Below are positions 1 to 6,968 of a DNA stretch of 22,500 nucleotides, piece by piece; position 1 is the first letter of the stretch, and each line of letters begins with the position of its first letter. Both the position numbers and the translations under genes were made by a program. The notes below the pieces were generated by a model. The model was given only the letters and a program-made list of their open reading frames with translations, had not been told where the DNA came from and ran no database searches. This DNA comes from a virus: IMG/VR virus record IMGVR_UViG_3300042384_000049, positions 1 through 22,500 of that record, one strand, 5' to 3'.

Positions 1-22
1 CTGCTCCATGCTAGTAAGGAGG

Positions 23-169
23 TTACTTGGAGGAGTGGATCGTGATGGCCCGTGCAGCCTCTTCCGCATCAAGCGCGAAAGTCTTTGTCCCGTCCGGCAA
101 GATGCTCATGGAGCAACCAGCAAGGAAGCAAGTTGAGATCAAGATTACAATCGTTGCGGTGATTTTCAT
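23..169 (-). CDS. Small lipoprotein, possible spanin-type lysis protein
   Basis: This 48-residue ORF starts at ATG 169-167 and ends with TAA at 25-23. It has a basic start (MKIT), a hydrophobic stretch (residues 5-17) and a lipobox, LAGC, with the Cys at residue 19, so it should be exported and lipidated. The mature part is about 30 residues with no proline-rich stretch. It follows two short membrane-protein genes, 16 nt after the stop of the second. Short phage lipoproteins next to holins are often outer-membrane spanin subunits (Rz1-like), but nothing beyond the lipobox and context supports that role. A lipobox outer-membrane protein would fit a Gram-negative host. No Shine-Dalgarno box is visible upstream. 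Confidence 0.6.
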   Translation of the reverse strand: MKITATIVILISTCFLAGCSMSILPDGTKTFALDAEEAARAITIHSSK

Positions 170-185
170 AGGTTGGTATTTGCGT

Positions 186-362
186 TCAAGACTTCTTAAT
201 CAATTTCAGCAAAGAAAGCAAGCCCACAATTATACCCAGAGAAAGCGAGGTCAACCGCATCCCGAACTCTAGTTGTTCTTGGAACGATGTAACAAGCCCC
301 AGAGCGGGTGCAGCAGTGCCAACGATGCCGTGCAGGAAGTCCCTGCCTTGATCCGCTGTCAC
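186..362 (-). CDS. Holin-like small membrane protein
   Basis: This 58-residue ORF starts at GTG 362-360, which overlaps the TGA of the preceding gene (GTGA), so coupled translation is likely. It has an amphipathic N-terminal half (residues 8-26) and one strong hydrophobic segment near the C-terminus (about 38-52, SLSLGIIVGLLSLL) ending in a basic tail, KLIKKS. Size, a single membrane helix and a charged C-terminus are typical of small holins or holin-like proteins. It lies between another small membrane protein and a lipoprotein, as in a lysis cassette. No enzyme motif is present and the holin role is inferred. It is the only ORF on this strand that fills this gap. Confidence 0.55.
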   Translation of the reverse strand: MTADQGRDFLHGIVGTAAPALGLVTSFQEQLEFGMRLTSLSLGIIVGLLSLLKLIKKS

Positions 363-511
363 TTGTCGTCCCCAGCTTTGATTAGGCCAACTCCTGCGGT
401 CACGGCGGCAAATGCGCCAATAAAGTCAGGTGCGCTACCATTGAGTAGCTGAATGCCAACATTAGACAATGTGGCGACGATAGTAAGGATTCCTAGTGCG
501 GTAGTTTTCAT
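359..511 (-). CDS. Small membrane protein, possible holin or holin partner
   Basis: This 50-residue ORF starts at ATG 511-509, 18 nt after the stop of the upstream 109-residue gene, and ends at TGA 361-359. It has two hydrophobic stretches, about residues 5-23 (ALGILTIVATLSNVGIQLL) and 30-44 (FIGAFAAVTAGVGLI), joined by a short polar turn and followed by the charged tail KAGDDK. This could be a two-helix hairpin or one membrane helix plus a peripheral segment. From memory, proteins ending in a similar GVGLIKA motif occur near lysis genes in other phages, but this was not checked. Its leader is A/T-rich with no Shine-Dalgarno box. Function remains inferred from size, hydrophobicity and neighbours. 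Confidence 0.55.
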   Translation of the reverse strand: MKTTALGILTIVATLSNVGIQLLNGSAPDFIGAFAAVTAGVGLIKAGDDK

Positions 512-529
512 GATATGTATTGTTGTTTA

Positions 530-859
530 TTATGCCCAAAAAATGTTGGGAACGTCTGGGTTGAACTCAGGGCGGGGGACTTGGATTTCGCTGCCAGCAT
601 CGTCAGTCACCGTCCAGTCGGAAGACCAATAGATGAACTGCTCGCCGCCTGCGGGAATCGGGATGCCTACAAGGTCACGGGAAAGCACCCAGTATTGCCC
701 GTCGCCGTTATGCTCGCCAATGATGCAGAGAGCATGGGTGTGGGACGCGAGAGATGATTGCACCTCACCGTTCTCATCTGGCGCAGCAAAGCCGTTGGCG
801 ATGCCGAATTGCTCAGCGATTTCCTTGGATGCGAATTTCAATAAATAATCAGTGGTCAT
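530..859 (-). CDS. Hypothetical protein after the tail-spike gene
   Basis: This 109-residue protein starts at ATG 859-857. The start overlaps the TGA of the spike-like gene by the ATGA pattern, so the two are probably translated together. It has no membrane segment, no cysteine cluster and no recognised catalytic motif. The N-terminal third is helical and charged (TTDYLLKFASKEIAEQFG); the rest is mixed, with many Asp, Gly and Trp residues (QYWVLSRDLVGIPIP and IYWSSDWTVTDD) and ends in a Pro/Asn-rich stretch. The coupling suggests a role linked to the spike, such as a chaperone or a small appendage subunit. That is inference from position only, and the family is not recognised. Confidence 0.65.
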   Translation of the reverse strand: MTTDYLLKFASKEIAEQFGIANGFAAPDENGEVQSSLASHTHALCIIGEHNGDGQYWVLSRDLVGIPIPAGGEQFIYWSSDWTVTDDAGSEIQVPRPEFNPDVPNIFWA

Positions 860-2106
860 ACGGTAAAGCTGGCAAGTTTTGCGTTGGCTAGGCGTTTCTT
901 GAAGTAGCGTATGGACTGAATGTGACCTGTAAGACGGTTGGACGTTCCTCCCAAGTTGCCAATATGCAATGCCGTAGCATTTGGGATTGTCCCGCCTGTA
1001 TTGGTATCGGAACCACCAAGAAGACCATTATATGAGCTTTGGTAATCGTTGATTGCGTATGCCAAGCCTAGCTTGATCGGATACGTTGGACTTGTTACAA
1101 CTCTTATCTCCTGCGCTCCTGCGGCTTCAAAGAAGTCGATGTTTGTTGTTCCGTAGATTTCAAGGGTGCGGGCGCTTCCGGCGTTAGAGACAAATCTTGG
1201 CACACTCCCTAGCGAAGAACCAACTCCAACAACACAAGTCCCAGCAAAGCGATTCCAGAATCCAGTAAAATCACTCCCCGTGATACTACAAACATCCGCG
1301 CTGCGAACCACGGACGCTGCCACGGTCGGGATGTAGCTGGTGGGGAATGCGCCTGCTTCTACTTGTGCGCCATAGCAATACATTCCGTTGACTCCATTAC
1401 CTAAGTACGAGCGGTTTGTAAAAACTCCGTCACGCGATAGTCGGATGTCTATGTTTGAAGATGCAGACGATGTAGCTACCTGTGAAACTGAAACTCTCCA
1501 CCATCCGTTTGAATGGGCAACTGATGTAGCCCCAACTGGAACACCAGTTGCCGTAGTAACCGCACCAGTAGAGAGATTAACAGAAATCAATGTAAATGTT
1601 GCAAACCCACTTCCAACTAGTCCTACAAAAGCAAAACCGTTTTCAGCCGCTTTAAGCCACACCGATGCTGTGTAAGTTGTGCCAGACACAGAAGTGAAAG
1701 AACTAGTTACTGCGTGAATACTTAAAAGCGAGTCTTCTACTACTTTCCATGCGTCCGCCGTCCCTTCTGGAGTTACTACGGATGATGCCGCAACAGTGGC
1801 GTTTCCTAGCGTCCAAGTGTTAAACGCATTAGAACCAGTGATCGAATTAGTCCTAGATTCCTCAATGAGAAGCCCCTTGCACGCTAGGGTGATAGGATCG
1901 TGGTCGAAGCGTGCAGCGTTAATAGCAGCAGATTGGATCAAGCCATCGCTCCCAACGAAGGTAGCCGTTGACGCACGGGTGAACGTAGGGGTGGGACCCT
2001 TCCTTGCCGTCAGCGTCTTGTCGGCGGCAAACTGGAGGTCAAGGGAAAGGCCATCAGCGTTTAGACCGCGAGCACCGTTAAGCATATTTCCAAGAGCGTA
2101 TTTCAT
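856..2106 (-). CDS. Tail spike / appendage protein with lectin-like domains
   Basis: This 416-residue protein is a probable host-recognition appendage. Residues 40-90 carry a motif pattern I associate with phage spike or fibre proteins: FTRASTATF, then RFDHDP and GLLIEESRTN. Residues 90-270 look like a beta-sandwich, carbohydrate-binding-like domain (NTWTLGNATV, SVWLKAAENG, NGWWRVSVSQ). The C-terminal ~130 residues resemble a concanavalin/LamG-like fold ending in GHIQSIRYFKKRLANAKL. Ser, Thr, Ala and Val are very common, as in beta-rich virion proteins. No endosialidase, lyase or peptidase S74 motif is visible, so enzymatic activity cannot be claimed. The start overlaps the preceding small gene (ATGA), and the gene couples in the same way to the next one. 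Sugar binding is inferred. Confidence 0.75.
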   Translation of the reverse strand: MKYALGNMLNGARGLNADGLSLDLQFAADKTLTARKGPTPTFTRASTATFVGSDGLIQSAAINAARFDHDPITLACKGLLIEESRTNSITGSNAFNTWTLGNATVAASSVVTPEGTADAWKVVEDSLLSIHAVTSSFTSVSGTTYTASVWLKAAENGFAFVGLVGSGFATFTLISVNLSTGAVTTATGVPVGATSVAHSNGWWRVSVSQVATSSASSNIDIRLSRDGVFTNRSYLGNGVNGMYCYGAQVEAGAFPTSYIPTVAASVVRSADVCSITGSDFTGFWNRFAGTCVVGVGSSLGSVPRFVSNAGSARTLEIYGTTNIDFFEAAGAQEIRVVTSPTYPIKLGLAYAINDYQSSYNGLLGGSDTNTGGTIPNATALHIGNLGGTSNRLTGHIQSIRYFKKRLANAKLASFTV

Positions 2107-2234
2107 CAGTAGTGCATTTGCATGTTAGCGTTTGTAAATATCCTGTTTGAGACTAATCCGCTTGTGTGGTTCTCGTCAAGGCTGGGCGCGTCACTCTGAA
2201 GCTCCAAGCCATAACAGCCAGCTTGAATACTCAT
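2106..2234 (-). CDS. Very small hypothetical protein between fibre and spike genes
   Basis: With a start at ATG 2234-2232 this ORF encodes 42 residues (MSIQAGCYGLELQSDAPSL at its N-terminus) and overlaps the end of the preceding 65-residue gene by 44 nt. Its TGA overlaps the ATG of the spike-like gene (ATGA), which suggests translational coupling. A longer version from ATG 2318 (70 residues) is possible but would overlap the neighbour more deeply. The sequence has no recognised motif. It may be a real small virion or accessory protein, or simply a spacer ORF that keeps ribosomes on the message up to the spike start. Confidence is limited by its length and the uncertain start. Confidence 0.4.
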   Translation of the reverse strand: MSIQAGCYGLELQSDAPSLDENHTSGLVSNRIFTNANMQMHY

Positions 2235-2388
2235 TCTCAGACATGGTTTCATGGTCGAATGGTTGATCTGTGGTTTGCTCATTGCTTGCTGGTGGCTGGG
2301 GCTTATTGTATTCAACAACTCGAATCACATCACCAGAAGTGAACTCATAAGTGGCGGAATCTTCTGTGCTTGAGATTAGTGTTTTCAT
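2191..2388 (-). CDS. Small acidic hypothetical protein after the tail fibre
   Basis: The frame is open for 93 codons, but the ATG at 2388-2386, 1 nt after the TAA of the fibre gene, is the likely start because it avoids overlap; this gives 65 residues. The product starts MKTLISSTEDSATYEF, continues with a beta-like stretch (SGDVIRVVEYNK), a Pro/Gln/Asp-rich linker and ends with a Trp-rich tail (YSSWLLWLGASE). It has no membrane segment or catalytic motif. Small acidic proteins next to fibre genes are often fibre-assembly chaperones or appendage parts, but nothing in this sequence shows that. The leader ends in ATAATATG, like several other starts in this window. Confidence 0.6.
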   Translation of the reverse strand: MKTLISSTEDSATYEFTSGDVIRVVEYNKPQPPASNEQTTDQPFDHETMSENEYSSWLLWLGASE

Positions 2389-2389
2389 A

Positions 2390-3781
2390 TTATGCGTAGT
2401 AAGGAATTTTGCGAGCGGTTCCGTTGATGTTGACCACAAGGTATCCTGCGACTTGCGCTGGCACATCACCATTGGCTCCTGCGGTTGCGCTAGTGGCTAC
2501 GGTAGCAGAGGAAACGGTTAGATCGCCTGCGACATGGAGCCTAGAGCTTGGGGTGGTTGTCCCGATTCCGACATTGCCTGTGCTGGTGATACGCATTTTT
2601 TCGTTGATTACAGAACTAGATTGCCTTGTCGTAAATGAAATCCCCGCACTGACATTCCCAAGAGATACAGGTGAATCTACAATGCAAAAAATACGCGCAC
2701 CTTCTATAAATTCAGTTCCATCATACCCTTGGTAAGTGGTAACTCCTATATAGTCTCCATCTTCAAGAGCAGTAGAAACTGCTAAGGTTCCCCTTGATCT
2801 AGCAAATCCTGTCAATCCTGAACCTGCGTCGTTTTGCGAATGAAATATGACATTTGATGCTTCATCTCCAACATCCCCCTGTAATTGGAAGCGAGGGGTC
2901 ATTTGCCCACCAGTGTATATGTTTCTAAAAGTTTTCGATGTCATTGACCCAGAAATGACCTTGCCAAGCGCACTTACCACAAAAGGAGTTGCATCTGGAC
3001 TGGTTGAGTCTTCAACAACCAGTGCATTACCGCTTCCAGTTTGCGTAATACGAAGAGCATCGGAGGAACTGTTATCAACAACATTCAACTTCGCGGCAGG
3101 CGTAGCCGTCCCGATGCCGACATTGCCTGCGCTGGTGATGCGCATGCGTTCGACGATACCCGTGGTTCCATCTGCGCTTGTAGAAAAGGTAAGGCGTGAA
3201 GGCATGTCGTCAGAACCGGGCGTTCCGTCAACGAAAGATGATATTTGGCTTCCAAGCACATAATCACTTCCGTCACTTCCAGTGAATGCTACTGATCCAA
3301 GCGAATCTCCATTTTGAACGATAGTATGCGGGGAGCTAGGAGTCCCTCGGCTTTTAACGAATGTTAGCCCTTCTCCAAATTGGTTGTTTCCTACAGCAGT
3401 CAATTGTGCACCAACATTGGTTATTTGAAGACCTCGCGAAAATCCGTATGGGCCTGTTCGACTCATCACATCGCCAACAATAACTCGACCGTTAGAGTCA
3501 ACTACAAACGGAGTGCTATCTGGGTTCGTGCTATCTTCAACAACCAGTGCATTTCCAGATCCAGTCTGCGTGATTCGCACTGCATCTCCAGAGCTAGATC
3601 CAGAGATAACAATCCCCGGCTCAAGCGGTTGTTTTGCAAGCTCTTTGGCAAGCAGACTGGCTGTGACCTTCTTATTAGTGCCGCTAGGGGCCATTACGCC
3701 ATCCTCGACATCTACGATTTGAATAAAATCGGATGCGGTTACGTCCGTGGCTGAAGTAAGTTGTGAGATTTTTGTAGACAT
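2390..3781 (-). CDS. Tail fibre-like protein with internal duplication
   Basis: This 463-residue protein has the look of a trimeric fibre or appendage. The N-terminus (KISQLTSATDVTASDFIQIV) resembles attachment segments of phage fibres. Two copies of a repeat follow. DAVRITQTGSGNALVVEDST at residues 66-85 recurs as DALRITQTGSGNALVVEDST at 241-260, and RMRITSAGNVGIGTATP at 212-228 recurs as KMRITSTGNVGIGTTTP at 395-411. The GNVGIGTTTP motif commonly precedes a chaperone domain in phage fibres, but no peptidase S74 domain follows here; the protein ends in GYLVVNINGTARKIPYYA. A good ribosome-binding site, AAGGA, lies 7 nt before the ATG, the clearest in the window. Host binding is inferred from composition and position. 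Confidence 0.8.
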   Translation of the reverse strand: MSTKISQLTSATDVTASDFIQIVDVEDGVMAPSGTNKKVTASLLAKELAKQPLEPGIVISGSSSGDAVRITQTGSGNALVVEDSTNPDSTPFVVDSNGRVIVGDVMSRTGPYGFSRGLQITNVGAQLTAVGNNQFGEGLTFVKSRGTPSSPHTIVQNGDSLGSVAFTGSDGSDYVLGSQISSFVDGTPGSDDMPSRLTFSTSADGTTGIVERMRITSAGNVGIGTATPAAKLNVVDNSSSDALRITQTGSGNALVVEDSTSPDATPFVVSALGKVISGSMTSKTFRNIYTGGQMTPRFQLQGDVGDEASNVIFHSQNDAGSGLTGFARSRGTLAVSTALEDGDYIGVTTYQGYDGTEFIEGARIFCIVDSPVSLGNVSAGISFTTRQSSSVINEKMRITSTGNVGIGTTTPSSRLHVAGDLTVSSATVATSATAGANGDVPAQVAGYLVVNINGTARKIPYYA

Positions 3782-3785
3782 GATA

Positions 3786-4514
3786 TTATCCTTCGGTTGT
3801 AAGAATTACGCTGTTTTCTGTTATAATTGTTTCGCCTTCCTCGTCAATAACTGGGGAGGCTCCAGTAGGTGAGATAGTCCCACCAATAATGCCCCCGCCA
3901 CCGTAACGGGCAGAACGGTTCATATAAGTAAATACACGCGGGGATATTACGGTCTGCGTGTGTTGCTCGTCAAGGCGCATCATCTCGTCCGTGAGTATCT
4001 CTGCGGTTTCTGTTTCAGCGATAGCTGCGCGGTCTTGTTGTCCCTCTGCTCGGAGATAGTCCGCATACACGCCATGAGCAATGTATTGAAACCATTCGTA
4101 AGGGATGTTTTCTTCTTCTCCAACATTGTCCCCGTAGTAATCTGGTAAGGCAGCCTTGTATGTCGCCCACACTTCACCAGAGCCTACGGAGTCAACAATA
4201 AGCGTAGCCCCTGCGGAAGTTACGGTGAACTCAAATTCTTGCCCACCAGTGCGCCCATACGGGGGTTGGAGGTAGATTCTCAAGAATGTATCAACCGTAT
4301 CATACCCGAAGGCAGAGTAAGGCAAAACACCATCAATAACATCACGCTTCTCACCAACCTTTAGAAACCTAGTCCAGTAGTTGCTTGCGCGGTATGCCCG
4401 TTGCGCCCTGCGGTTAACCAACGCCTTTACCCTAATAGCCTCAACTACGGAGAATGACATTCCAAGCATTGCTTGGATAAGCCCGAAAAGGTCAGAGTAA
4501 AGGCGAGTTTGCAT
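3786..4514 (-). CDS. Connector/adaptor-like protein, second copy of a tandem pair
   Basis: This 242-residue protein is a clear paralogue of the gene just upstream. Both share ALVNRRAxRAYRASNxWxRF near residue 31 and the identical 17-residue string YIAHGVYADYLRAEGQQ (144-160 here). The two align almost without gaps over about 185 residues. This copy has an extra C-terminal tail of about 30 residues rich in Gly, Ile and Glu. Its start overlaps the upstream stop as TAATG. Mixed helical ends around a beta-rich core and a position after the capsid genes suit a head-tail connector, adaptor or gatekeeper protein, but no family could be confirmed. It ends 5 nt before the fibre gene starts. Confidence 0.7.
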   Translation of the reverse strand: MQTRLYSDLFGLIQAMLGMSFSVVEAIRVKALVNRRAQRAYRASNYWTRFLKVGEKRDVIDGVLPYSAFGYDTVDTFLRIYLQPPYGRTGGQEFEFTVTSAGATLIVDSVGSGEVWATYKAALPDYYGDNVGEEENIPYEWFQYIAHGVYADYLRAEGQQDRAAIAETETAEILTDEMMRLDEQHTQTVISPRVFTYMNRSARYGGGGIIGGTISPTGASPVIDEEGETIITENSVILTTEG

Positions 4515-5158
4515 TAACCTTGTGAAGTTCTTGGAGCAACATTAGCCGTTGCATTTCCACCCACGTTCGTCAGGAATCGTGTTCCAAACGTAATTCCTGC
4601 GCCTTGTTGTTCAATTTGAACAAGCTCATCGTTAAGAATCATTGAGGCCTCTTGGTCTGCCATTTGCGATTTTTCTTGCTGACCTTCAGCACGCAGGTAA
4701 TCGGCATATACTCCATGAGCAATATAATCAAACCATTCGGATGGAACTAGTGGCTGCATAAGAGTTGTTTCGCCATAAACGTCAGATAAAACCTTTTTGT
4801 ATGTAACGAACGCCGCAGCAGGACTTGCACTTGTAATTAACTTAGCTCCCGTAGAATCAATATAGAAATTAAAATCTTGTGGGCTGGTGGTTGTATAAGG
4901 AGCAACAGCTTGAATCTTCAAGAATGTGCCAATCGGGTCAACAGCGGGGGACGCCTGAGTATATGGAACTGTTTTGGTGGTAACAACGCGAGATTCCCCA
5001 ACGGTAATAAATCGAGGCCAATTGTTTGATGCACGATACGCTCGTTTGGCTCGACGGTTCACAAGAGCATTGATCCTTGGAAGTTCAACGGTGGCAAATT
5101 CAACGCCGCAAAGCGATTTGATTTGATCTAGTAGTTCGGTATATGTTTTAGTCGTCAT
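4514..5158 (-). CDS. Connector/adaptor-like protein, first copy of a tandem pair
   Basis: This 214-residue protein is colinear with the next gene. The N-terminal helix region includes INALVNRRAKRAYRASNNW (residues 29-47), a beta-rich middle carries DFNFYIDSTGAKLI, and a C-terminal helix region includes YIAHGVYADYLRAEGQQ (145-161). The last segment ends in a Thr/Asn/Ala-rich tail. The size, the mixed fold and the location between capsid and fibre genes suggest a ring-forming connector or adaptor at the portal vertex, or a tail completion protein. The leader (AATAAAACAAAAAC before ATG) is A-rich without a Shine-Dalgarno box. It follows a small gene whose stop lies 12 nt upstream. Confidence 0.7.
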   Translation of the reverse strand: MTTKTYTELLDQIKSLCGVEFATVELPRINALVNRRAKRAYRASNNWPRFITVGESRVVTTKTVPYTQASPAVDPIGTFLKIQAVAPYTTTSPQDFNFYIDSTGAKLITSASPAAAFVTYKKVLSDVYGETTLMQPLVPSEWFDYIAHGVYADYLRAEGQQEKSQMADQEASMILNDELVQIEQQGAGITFGTRFLTNVGGNATANVAPRTSQG

Positions 5159-5170
5159 GTTTTTGTTTTA

Positions 5171-5449
5171 TTAAACGTTTCCTGCTTTTAAGTGAGATTG
5201 GGACTTGAAAAAATCACGGACAAATGAACGGTCGTCCCAGCATTCGGAACCGTATTTGTTTGCAATGTTTAGATACTCATACTGAGGAATGGCCCCGATT
5301 GGTTTGCCCAACGTGGACTTGGCTTCCCTCATAGCCCTTGCTTCAGCAGCCGCTTCAATCTCGCGCTTGTTCTGGAGTGCTTCTTTGAACTTGCGCCCAG
5401 AGCATAACTCTTTGACCAGAGCGTCGGTAATAGCGTCTTCGCAAATCAT
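5171..5449 (-). CDS. Conserved-looking small phage protein after the capsid operon
   Basis: This 92-residue protein has a long helical, charged N-terminal half (KFKEALQNKREIEAAAEARA), which may form a coiled coil, and a C-terminal half with the pattern IPQYEYLNIANKYGSECWDD followed by RSFVRDFF. I recall similar C-terminal patterns (KYG.ECWDD...RDF) in small proteins next to capsid genes of other phages, but I cannot name the family. No enzymatic motif is seen. It starts at ATG 5449, immediately after an intrinsic terminator, so its expression probably depends on read-through from the capsid genes or on an unseen promoter. A minor virion or assembly role is inferred from location. Confidence 0.65.
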   Translation of the reverse strand: MICEDAITDALVKELCSGRKFKEALQNKREIEAAAEARAMREAKSTLGKPIGAIPQYEYLNIANKYGSECWDDRSFVRDFFKSQSHLKAGNV

Positions 5450-5450
5450 C

Positions 5451-5493
5451 GGAAAGAAAAGGGAAGGGGCGACGTTTTAAGCCACCCCCTCCC
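5451..5493 (-). terminator. Intrinsic terminator after the capsid/decoration genes
   Basis: Read on the minus strand, 13 bases (5493-5481) pair with 5473-5461 around a 7-base loop (TTAAAAC), and the stem is followed by TTTTCTTTCC. The three stem positions that would mismatch on the plus strand are G-U wobbles on the minus strand, so the structure works in the direction of the genes. It lies between the decoration-protein stop (5503) and the next start (5449). It probably limits read-through, keeping capsid mRNA more abundant than the connector and tail mRNA. Confidence 0.75.
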
Positions 5494-5502
5494 GATTAGG
5501 AT

Positions 5503-5925
5503 TTAGGCATTCAACGAAAGGGCAAAAGGATCAAGGATGGTGAGACCCAAGATGATTTCACCAGCAGTGATACTAGCCACCGTTCCGCCAAGAGTAGCAA
5601 TAATGCTGACTGGAGAAGTGGTGTTGTTGATATAACCCGGTTCAGTATCGACTAGCGATCCCGTGTTGTAAGCCGTTGCAACAAGAGCGTCGAGGTCAGT
5701 CGATGCGACAAGTCCAGCAGCAGTTCCGGTAACGCCAACCGTGATGGTAATATCAGAAGCACCTGCGATAGCCGTGAGGACAGTTACTGACGCGTTGGTA
5801 ACAATGCCACCGCGAGGAACGACACCAATAGTTTTAGCGGAGGTTCCGGCAGCAACCAGATCAGCAGCATTCAAACGGAAATAGTGGGTAAACCCACGCG
5901 ATTCTTGATTAGACAGTTGAGGCAT
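5503..5925 (-). CDS. Probable capsid decoration / head-fibre protein
   Basis: This 140-residue protein lies directly after the major capsid gene and before a terminator, so it should be made at high level with the capsid. It is rich in Thr, Ala, Val, Gly and Ile with few charged residues. Alternating hydrophobic stretches such as TNASVTVLTAIAG, DITITVGVTGTAAG and SIIATLGGTVASITAGEIIL suggest an all-beta fold. No membrane segment or active site is evident. Size, composition and location match capsid decoration or stabilising proteins of tailed phages, but sequence alone does not confirm the family. The leader before ATG is A/T-rich (AACAATAAT) with no Shine-Dalgarno box. Confidence 0.6.
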   Translation of the reverse strand: MPQLSNQESRGFTHYFRLNAADLVAAGTSAKTIGVVPRGGIVTNASVTVLTAIAGASDITITVGVTGTAAGLVASTDLDALVATAYNTGSLVDTEPGYINNTTSPVSIIATLGGTVASITAGEIILGLTILDPFALSLNA

Positions 5926-5953
5926 ATTATTGTTTCTTTCTTATTTAGTAGGA

Positions 5954-6949
5954 TTAGTAAGCAATCTTGCCGTGTGCTTGCGGGTGCTTGACACAGAGAG
6001 TGCCAGCAACGTCAACGTAGCCACGCTCGCCACCGCCTTGGTTCTCAAGACGAGTGCCGCCCATTGGGATCAGGGTGTTGAAGCCAAGATACTTAGGGTT
6101 AAGGACGTAACCGACGTTGGTCGATGCGGTTGGCATACAGCTTGGGTTGCCGTTGACGATCTTCACGATACCAAAGTCGGAATCATAGAGGTTGACCGAA
6201 AGCGTGATTGCCTTGCTGGTCGCGTCTTGATTGACATGATAAACATTGTTCGTGCTGACGGATGGAGCGCGGGTGAAGCCACTGATGATTTGACGAAGAG
6301 CCGTGTTGGCAACCAGCGTCAGGCTGTTCATTTCGCCGTTCTTACTGAAGATCGAACCCAACATGGTGTTGAAGGTCGATTCAGTAACAGTAGTGGCAAG
6401 GATCGAACCGGAAGGGGTGCGATAATCAGCCGGAACAGCATTGGTGGCTTGGGCGGTGGACTGAATCCACTTGCCAAGGCCGCGCATACCGTAAGGAGTG
6501 CCAGCACCGTTTTCGACAGTCATTTCGTTGTCGGAAGCAATGGTAGCCTCGATGTCACGCTTGATTTCACGCATCGACTTTGCTTCGGCTTGAGCGACGT
6601 TGGCAGGACCAACGCTGGTAACAGCTTGTTGCAGGTTCGACACAAGGTAATCGCGGCGCATCAGTTGGATGTAGTTACCCAGACGAGCGCGGTCAGCAAA
6701 CTTGTCGCTGAACGAGGTAACGTCGGAACCTTCGGAGATGCCAGTCGTAACTGGGGATGCGAGGGAATCAACGGTCCACTCGGTGAACGTCGAAGCTGCC
6801 TTGCCTTTGGAGCAAAGCGACAGGATTGGGGTTTCTTCTGGAGCAAGGATAGCAAGTTCGTTGCTGAGATCCTCACGGTTGGAGATTGCGGAACCCTTAC
6901 CAGTTTTGGCTTGGGGCGCATTTGGTTGATAAGTAGCACTAATTGGCAT
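5954..6949 (-). CDS. Major capsid protein, SU10-like (DUF5309-type)
   Basis: This 331-residue protein is the likely main shell protein (HK97 fold). It shows the N-terminal pattern of SU10-like capsid proteins: NREDLSNELAILAPEETPIL (residues 24-43), then SKGKA and FTEWTVDSLA (55-64). The middle has a long helix (NVAQAEAKSMREIKRDIEAT), and the C-terminal part holds NPKYLGFNTLIPMGGTRL and the ending HPQAHGKIAY. Length fits the family. It follows the acidic scaffold gene by 19 nt and precedes the decoration gene, the usual capsid order. No protease gene or cleavable prodomain was recognised. The leader ends in AAATATC before ATG. The family assignment is by pattern memory, and the capsid role is well supported by context. 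Confidence 0.88.
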   Translation of the reverse strand: MPISATYQPNAPQAKTGKGSAISNREDLSNELAILAPEETPILSLCSKGKAASTFTEWTVDSLASPVTTGISEGSDVTSFSDKFADRARLGNYIQLMRRDYLVSNLQQAVTSVGPANVAQAEAKSMREIKRDIEATIASDNEMTVENGAGTPYGMRGLGKWIQSTAQATNAVPADYRTPSGSILATTVTESTFNTMLGSIFSKNGEMNSLTLVANTALRQIISGFTRAPSVSTNNVYHVNQDATSKAITLSVNLYDSDFGIVKIVNGNPSCMPTASTNVGYVLNPKYLGFNTLIPMGGTRLENQGGGERGYVDVAGTLCVKHPQAHGKIAY

Positions 6950-6968
6950 GATATTTGATATTTAGAAG

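Noticed and set aside
1-9. ATG at 9-7 on the minus strand that could start the next gene (possibly a lytic enzyme)
   Set aside because: Only three codons are visible and no ribosome-binding site precedes it, so no feature can be supported.
12-32. AAGGAGG sequence on the plus strand, resembling a strong ribosome-binding site
   Set aside because: It lies at the end of a minus-strand gene, and the plus-strand frame after it is a shadow of the lipoprotein gene.
5930-6958. 342-codon plus-strand ORF opposite the capsid gene
   Set aside because: It is a full antisense shadow of the well-supported major capsid gene; its product has no recognisable domain and no suitable upstream signals.
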